From: Verrucomicrobiaceae bacterium
GTDB taxonomy: Bacteria; Verrucomicrobiota; Verrucomicrobiia; Verrucomicrobiales; Verrucomicrobiaceae
DNA length: 64,000 bases
Direction: 5' to 3'
Assembly: GCA_016713245.1 (NCBI GenBank)
Contig: JADJPM010000005.1
Span: 496,001-560,000 of the forward strand
How positions within the stretch are numbered: the first letter of the stretch is position 1; each line of letters opens with the position of its first letter. The notes beneath the pieces are model-generated. The model was not told the origin of the DNA, did no database searches, and was given only the letters and a program-made list of their open reading frames with translations. Positions 61,470-64,000 of this stretch are shown one piece after another. The translations under genes and the position numbers were made by a program.

Positions 61470-61913
61470 ATGTCCCCCGAAGAGCTCCGCGATCTCTACC
61501 AGTCCGTCATCCTCGATCACTCCCGCAAACCGCGGAACCACGGCGAGATCCCACCTCCATGCCTGCACGCCCATGGCGACAATCCTTCCTGCGGGGACGA
61601 GATCGACGTCTGGGTGAAGCTCGACGATCAAAACCACATCGCCGACATCAAATTCACCGGCCAAGGCTGTGCTATCAGCCAGGCCAGCGCCTCCATGATG
61701 ACCGTGAAGGTCAAAGGCCAGTCCACAGCCGCCGCCGCTGCCATGCGTGAAGACTTCCGCCGCGTCGTCATGGGTGATGGCAAGCCACAAGATGAAGACG
61801 CCCTCGGTGAGCTCACGCTCCTCGAAGGCGTCCAAAAATTTCCCCAACGCGTCAAATGTGCCATGCTCGGCTGGCGGGCACTCGAGCAAGCGCTCGAAGC
61901 TCCCGCCCGCTGA
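61470..61913 (+). CDS. sufU: SufU sulfur-transfer/Fe-S scaffold protein
   Basis: A 147-residue SufU-type protein. The three zinc/sulfur-binding cysteines are visible: Cys41 in NPSCGDEI with the adjacent Asp43, Cys67 in GQGCAISQA, and Cys130 in RVKCAMLGW. SufU receives persulfide sulfur from SufS. It is the SufU rather than IscU type because of the insertion between Cys67 and Cys130. Its stop is directly next to the stop of the convergent gene at 61914. Confidence 0.93.
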   Translation: MSPEELRDLYQSVILDHSRKPRNHGEIPPPCLHAHGDNPSCGDEIDVWVKLDDQNHIADIKFTGQGCAISQASASMMTVKVKGQSTAAAAAMREDFRRVVMGDGKPQDEDALGELTLLEGVQKFPQRVKCAMLGWRALEQALEAPAR

Positions 61914-63290
61914 TTAAACGAATTTTGTCACGCCCGGACGCGGGATCGGACCTGGATCGAATTTGTCTCCAAACTGAAGGTTGTCCGGTGCGAGGTCTTG
62001 CTGCGAAGCGAGCATGGAAGGCACACGGGAAGCAGAAGCCGCTACTGCCTTCTCTTTACCTGCCTTTTTCGCCTTCTTCTCTTCATCCGTGAGCGGTGGC
62101 GGTGCATCTGCGGCCCATTGGATCTTCTGGCCGGTGTAGGCGGCCTCGCGGCCCATGATGGCAATGAGCGTGCTGCTCATCATGCGATCGCCATCGTTGA
62201 TGACCTCGCCTTTGCGGATGGCATTGAAGAGCGCCTCGTGCTCGAGGTCATACATATTCTTCTCCTCACCACGCCAGCGCCAGCGCTGCTCGCCGTCGAT
62301 GAAGGGCGCAGAGCCTTTGCCGATCACGAGACGGCCTTTGGTGCCACTGACCACATCGATCACCTCATTGTGGCAGCCGACGATCTGGCGGTTCGTGATG
62401 TGGCAGATGAGGCCGCCATCCCATTCAAAGGCCGCGTGGAAATGATCGAAGATGTTTCCGCCTTCATTTGGGATCTGACGGCCGCCCGTGGCGATCACGG
62501 AGACCGGCGGCTTATCCTTCATCGCCCAGCAAATCTTATCGAGACTGTGTACAGCCTGCTCGACGAGTGAATCACCGCTGAGCCAGGAGAAGTTATACCA
62601 GTTCCGCACCTGCCACTCGACATCGCCCATACCTGCGGGACGACCACTGGCGGGCGGCATCGGCTTCACCGGGCCGGCGTAGTAGGTGGCGAGGATGCTC
62701 GTGATGTCGCCGATCTGGCCGTCGTGAAGGCGCTTATAGGCTTCAATGCGGCTGGTGGCATAACGCCAGCAGAAGCCCGCCACGAGATTGAGCTTCTTCT
62801 GCTTCGCCTTCTCAATAGCTGCCTGGGCCACGCGGTAGCCAGCGGCATCCACGGCCATCGGCTTCTCGCAGAAGATGTGTTTCCCGGCCTCGACGGCCGC
62901 GGTGAGGTGCAGCGGACGAAATCCGGGTGGCGTGGCGAGCAGGACGACATCGACGCCGCAGTCGATGAGCTTCTGGTAGGCATCGAGGCCGGTGAATTTC
63001 TTGTCCGGCTTCACATCGACGCGATCCGGGAACTGCGTGGAGAGATTCTTGATGCTGTTTTCGATCTGCGTGTCGAAGGCATCGGCCACGGCGACGAGCT
63101 TGGCATTGTAATCAGCCCGCAGCGCCTGTGCGGCGGCTCCGGTGCCGCGGCCACCGCAACCGATGAGACCGATGCGGAGTGTTTCATTCGAATCCGCCTT
63201 CTGCTGCGCTCGCAGCGTGCCTGCGGCGGTGAGAATGGCAGTAGTCTGGAGGAACTGACGGCGTGGCTGGGAGGCGGCGGTGGTGAGCAT
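61914..63290 (-). CDS. Tat-exported Gfo/Idh/MocA-family oxidoreductase
   Basis: A 458-residue NAD(P)-dependent dehydrogenase with a twin-arginine signal (SQPRRQFLQTTAILTAAGTLRA). The Rossmann site is RIGLIGCGGRGTGAAAQAL and the EKP motif reads FCEKPMAVD. Exported Gfo/Idh/MocA proteins of this size are abundant in Planctomycetes and Verrucomicrobiota and probably act on sugars; the substrate is unknown. The C-terminus PGPIPRPGVTKFV is typical of them. It is convergent with sufU, with no gap. Confidence 0.9.
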   Translation of the reverse strand: MLTTAASQPRRQFLQTTAILTAAGTLRAQQKADSNETLRIGLIGCGGRGTGAAAQALRADYNAKLVAVADAFDTQIENSIKNLSTQFPDRVDVKPDKKFTGLDAYQKLIDCGVDVVLLATPPGFRPLHLTAAVEAGKHIFCEKPMAVDAAGYRVAQAAIEKAKQKKLNLVAGFCWRYATSRIEAYKRLHDGQIGDITSILATYYAGPVKPMPPASGRPAGMGDVEWQVRNWYNFSWLSGDSLVEQAVHSLDKICWAMKDKPPVSVIATGGRQIPNEGGNIFDHFHAAFEWDGGLICHITNRQIVGCHNEVIDVVSGTKGRLVIGKGSAPFIDGEQRWRWRGEEKNMYDLEHEALFNAIRKGEVINDGDRMMSSTLIAIMGREAAYTGQKIQWAADAPPPLTDEEKKAKKAGKEKAVAASASRVPSMLASQQDLAPDNLQFGDKFDPGPIPRPGVTKFV

Positions 63291-63341
63291 GGAGGCAGGA
63301 GATTCGCCGCCAACAGCCCATTCCTTTCACAGGGATGTTTA

Positions 63342-63743
63342 TCAGATCAAAAGCTGGGTCACCGGCTCCTCACCAGGCTGGAGCACGGACTCGACGAGTA
63401 ACTGTGTGTCTTCGAGGAAGGTCGCAGCGGCACTGCGCAGAAAATCGACCTCTGCAGCCCGTGTGTGCAGGATGAGCAGAGAGGTCTCTCCCTGAAACAA
63501 CGCTAGGGCAAAGACGCCCTCAAAGCCGAACCAGAAGGATTTCACCTCTCGATCGCCCCCGCTGGAAAAATGCCCGCCAGCATCCAGCAGCATGTGCAGG
63601 GCTCGTTCCGCCCGGAAGTCTTCGTAAGGCAGCAGATTGATGACGATCTGGCGACGCCAGCCGAGCAGCAGGCCGTTCACGGAGCCGGCGTGCTTCAGGC
63701 GCTCCAGCGCGGAACGGAGGGATGGGGTGATCGTGGCGGCCAT
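63342..63743 (-). CDS. Small protein of unknown function, possibly roadblock/LC7-like
   Basis: A 133-residue protein. Helix-strand-strand alternation is suggested by SLRSALERLKHAG, VNGLLLGWRRQIVINLLP and LFQGETSLLILHTRAAEVDFLRSAAATFL, which could be a roadblock/LC7 fold, but no clear signature is present. It lies 10 bp after the truncated gene at the window edge in the same direction, so they may be cotranscribed. Confidence 0.5.
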   Translation of the reverse strand: MAATITPSLRSALERLKHAGSVNGLLLGWRRQIVINLLPYEDFRAERALHMLLDAGGHFSSGGDREVKSFWFGFEGVFALALFQGETSLLILHTRAAEVDFLRSAAATFLEDTQLLVESVLQPGEEPVTQLLI

Positions 63744-63753
63744 GGCAGAAAAA

Positions 63754-64000
63754 TCAGGCGTCGAGTTCGTTGATGCGGTTCAGCAGTTCGAAAAAGGGCC
63801 GTTTTTCGCCGATCATCGCACCGGCTCCAGGGTCCATGGAACTCGTCCCGGCATCGAAGTAGGCAAAATTGAGGGTGAAATCGTCCTCCTGAAGCGTGCC
63901 GGTCCAGGGAGAGCCCAGTTCGAGGGATTCGCCCAGTTTGGCTCCAAAATGCTTCAGACCCTGAAAATCGGCCGCAAAGGCATCCACGAGGGTTTGGTCC
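63754..64000 (-). CDS. Partial gene at the window edge, unknown function
   Basis: The frame stays open to the window end (reading DQTLVDAFAADFQGLKHFG in), so only the C-terminal ~82 residues are visible and the start is outside. It contains TLQEDDFTLNFAYFDAGTSS and ends PFFELLNRINELDA. No domain is recognised. Confidence 0.5.
   Translation of the reverse strand, partial: DQTLVDAFAADFQGLKHFGAKLGESLELGSPWTGTLQEDDFTLNFAYFDAGTSSMDPGAGAMIGEKRPFFELLNRINELDA

Overview
The window is GC-rich, gene-dense bacterial chromosome from a Gram-negative organism: lpxA, lptD, lipoproteins and an outer-membrane barrel protein are all present. I infer a member of the Verrucomicrobiota, close to Prosthecobacter/Verrucomicrobium. 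The grounds are exported Gfo/Idh/MocA dehydrogenases with Tat signals, a fused ccoNO cbb3 oxidase, a subtilase ending in a 'RVEYSDDLKKW...RFYRV' tail, an spmA-spmB fusion, and many intergenic hairpin repeats. The taxonomy is inference from gene style; there is no rRNA in the window.

Region 1 (59-18998) is a nitrate assimilation island. A LysR regulator diverges from a cytoplasmic NasS/CmpA-like nitrate sensor, which overlaps a Tat-exported NrtA. NrtB, NrtC and NrtD (ABC nitrate uptake) follow. A cupin, a beta-helix glycosidase and an AlgE-like outer-membrane barrel come next. Then come a CysJ-like flavoprotein, an antisense hicBA toxin-antitoxin pair, the siroheme nitrite reductase NirA, a DmsB-DmsC fusion and the molybdopterin nitrate reductase. 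The fusion suggests that nitrate reduction is fed by quinol, while the flavoprotein may feed NirA. The junctions nrtA/nrtB, nrtB/nrtC, nirA/dmsBC and dmsBC/nasA are each filled by an inverted-repeat element. One of these carries a gene for a four-helix-bundle (S23/IVP-like) protein between 32-bp terminal inverted repeats.

Region 2 (18988-33517) is housekeeping and metabolism: purB, a serine beta-lactamase-like hydrolase, a DUF21/CBS protein, xylA, tRNA-Gly, prmA, cysS, an RlmI-like methyltransferase, YjbQ, a glucose/sorbosone dehydrogenase, a zinc alcohol dehydrogenase and a lipoprotein. Region 3 (33651-45005) has two regulators, a three-gene operon with 4-bp overlaps (SpmAB fusion, exported glutamate-racemase-like protein, small secreted protein), phosphoglucomutase, a 1150-residue subtilase and trxB. 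Region 4 (45033-49766) holds rplM-rpsI, argC-argJ and a Gfo/Idh/MocA protein. Region 5 (49843-55051) holds the cbb3 oxidase operon, sucC and tRNA-Ser. Region 6 (55149-64000) holds lpxA, lptD, ugd, a small lipoprotein, sufS-sufU, a Tat-exported oxidoreductase and two unrecognised genes, the last cut by the window edge.

The most unusual feature is the repeats. Many intergenic gaps, and several conserved genes in frame, contain short words (7, 9 or about 14 bp) repeated head to tail. These are often paired as inverted arms. The 434-bp element at 4467-4900 is the only one seen with its own gene and is the best candidate for an undescribed system.
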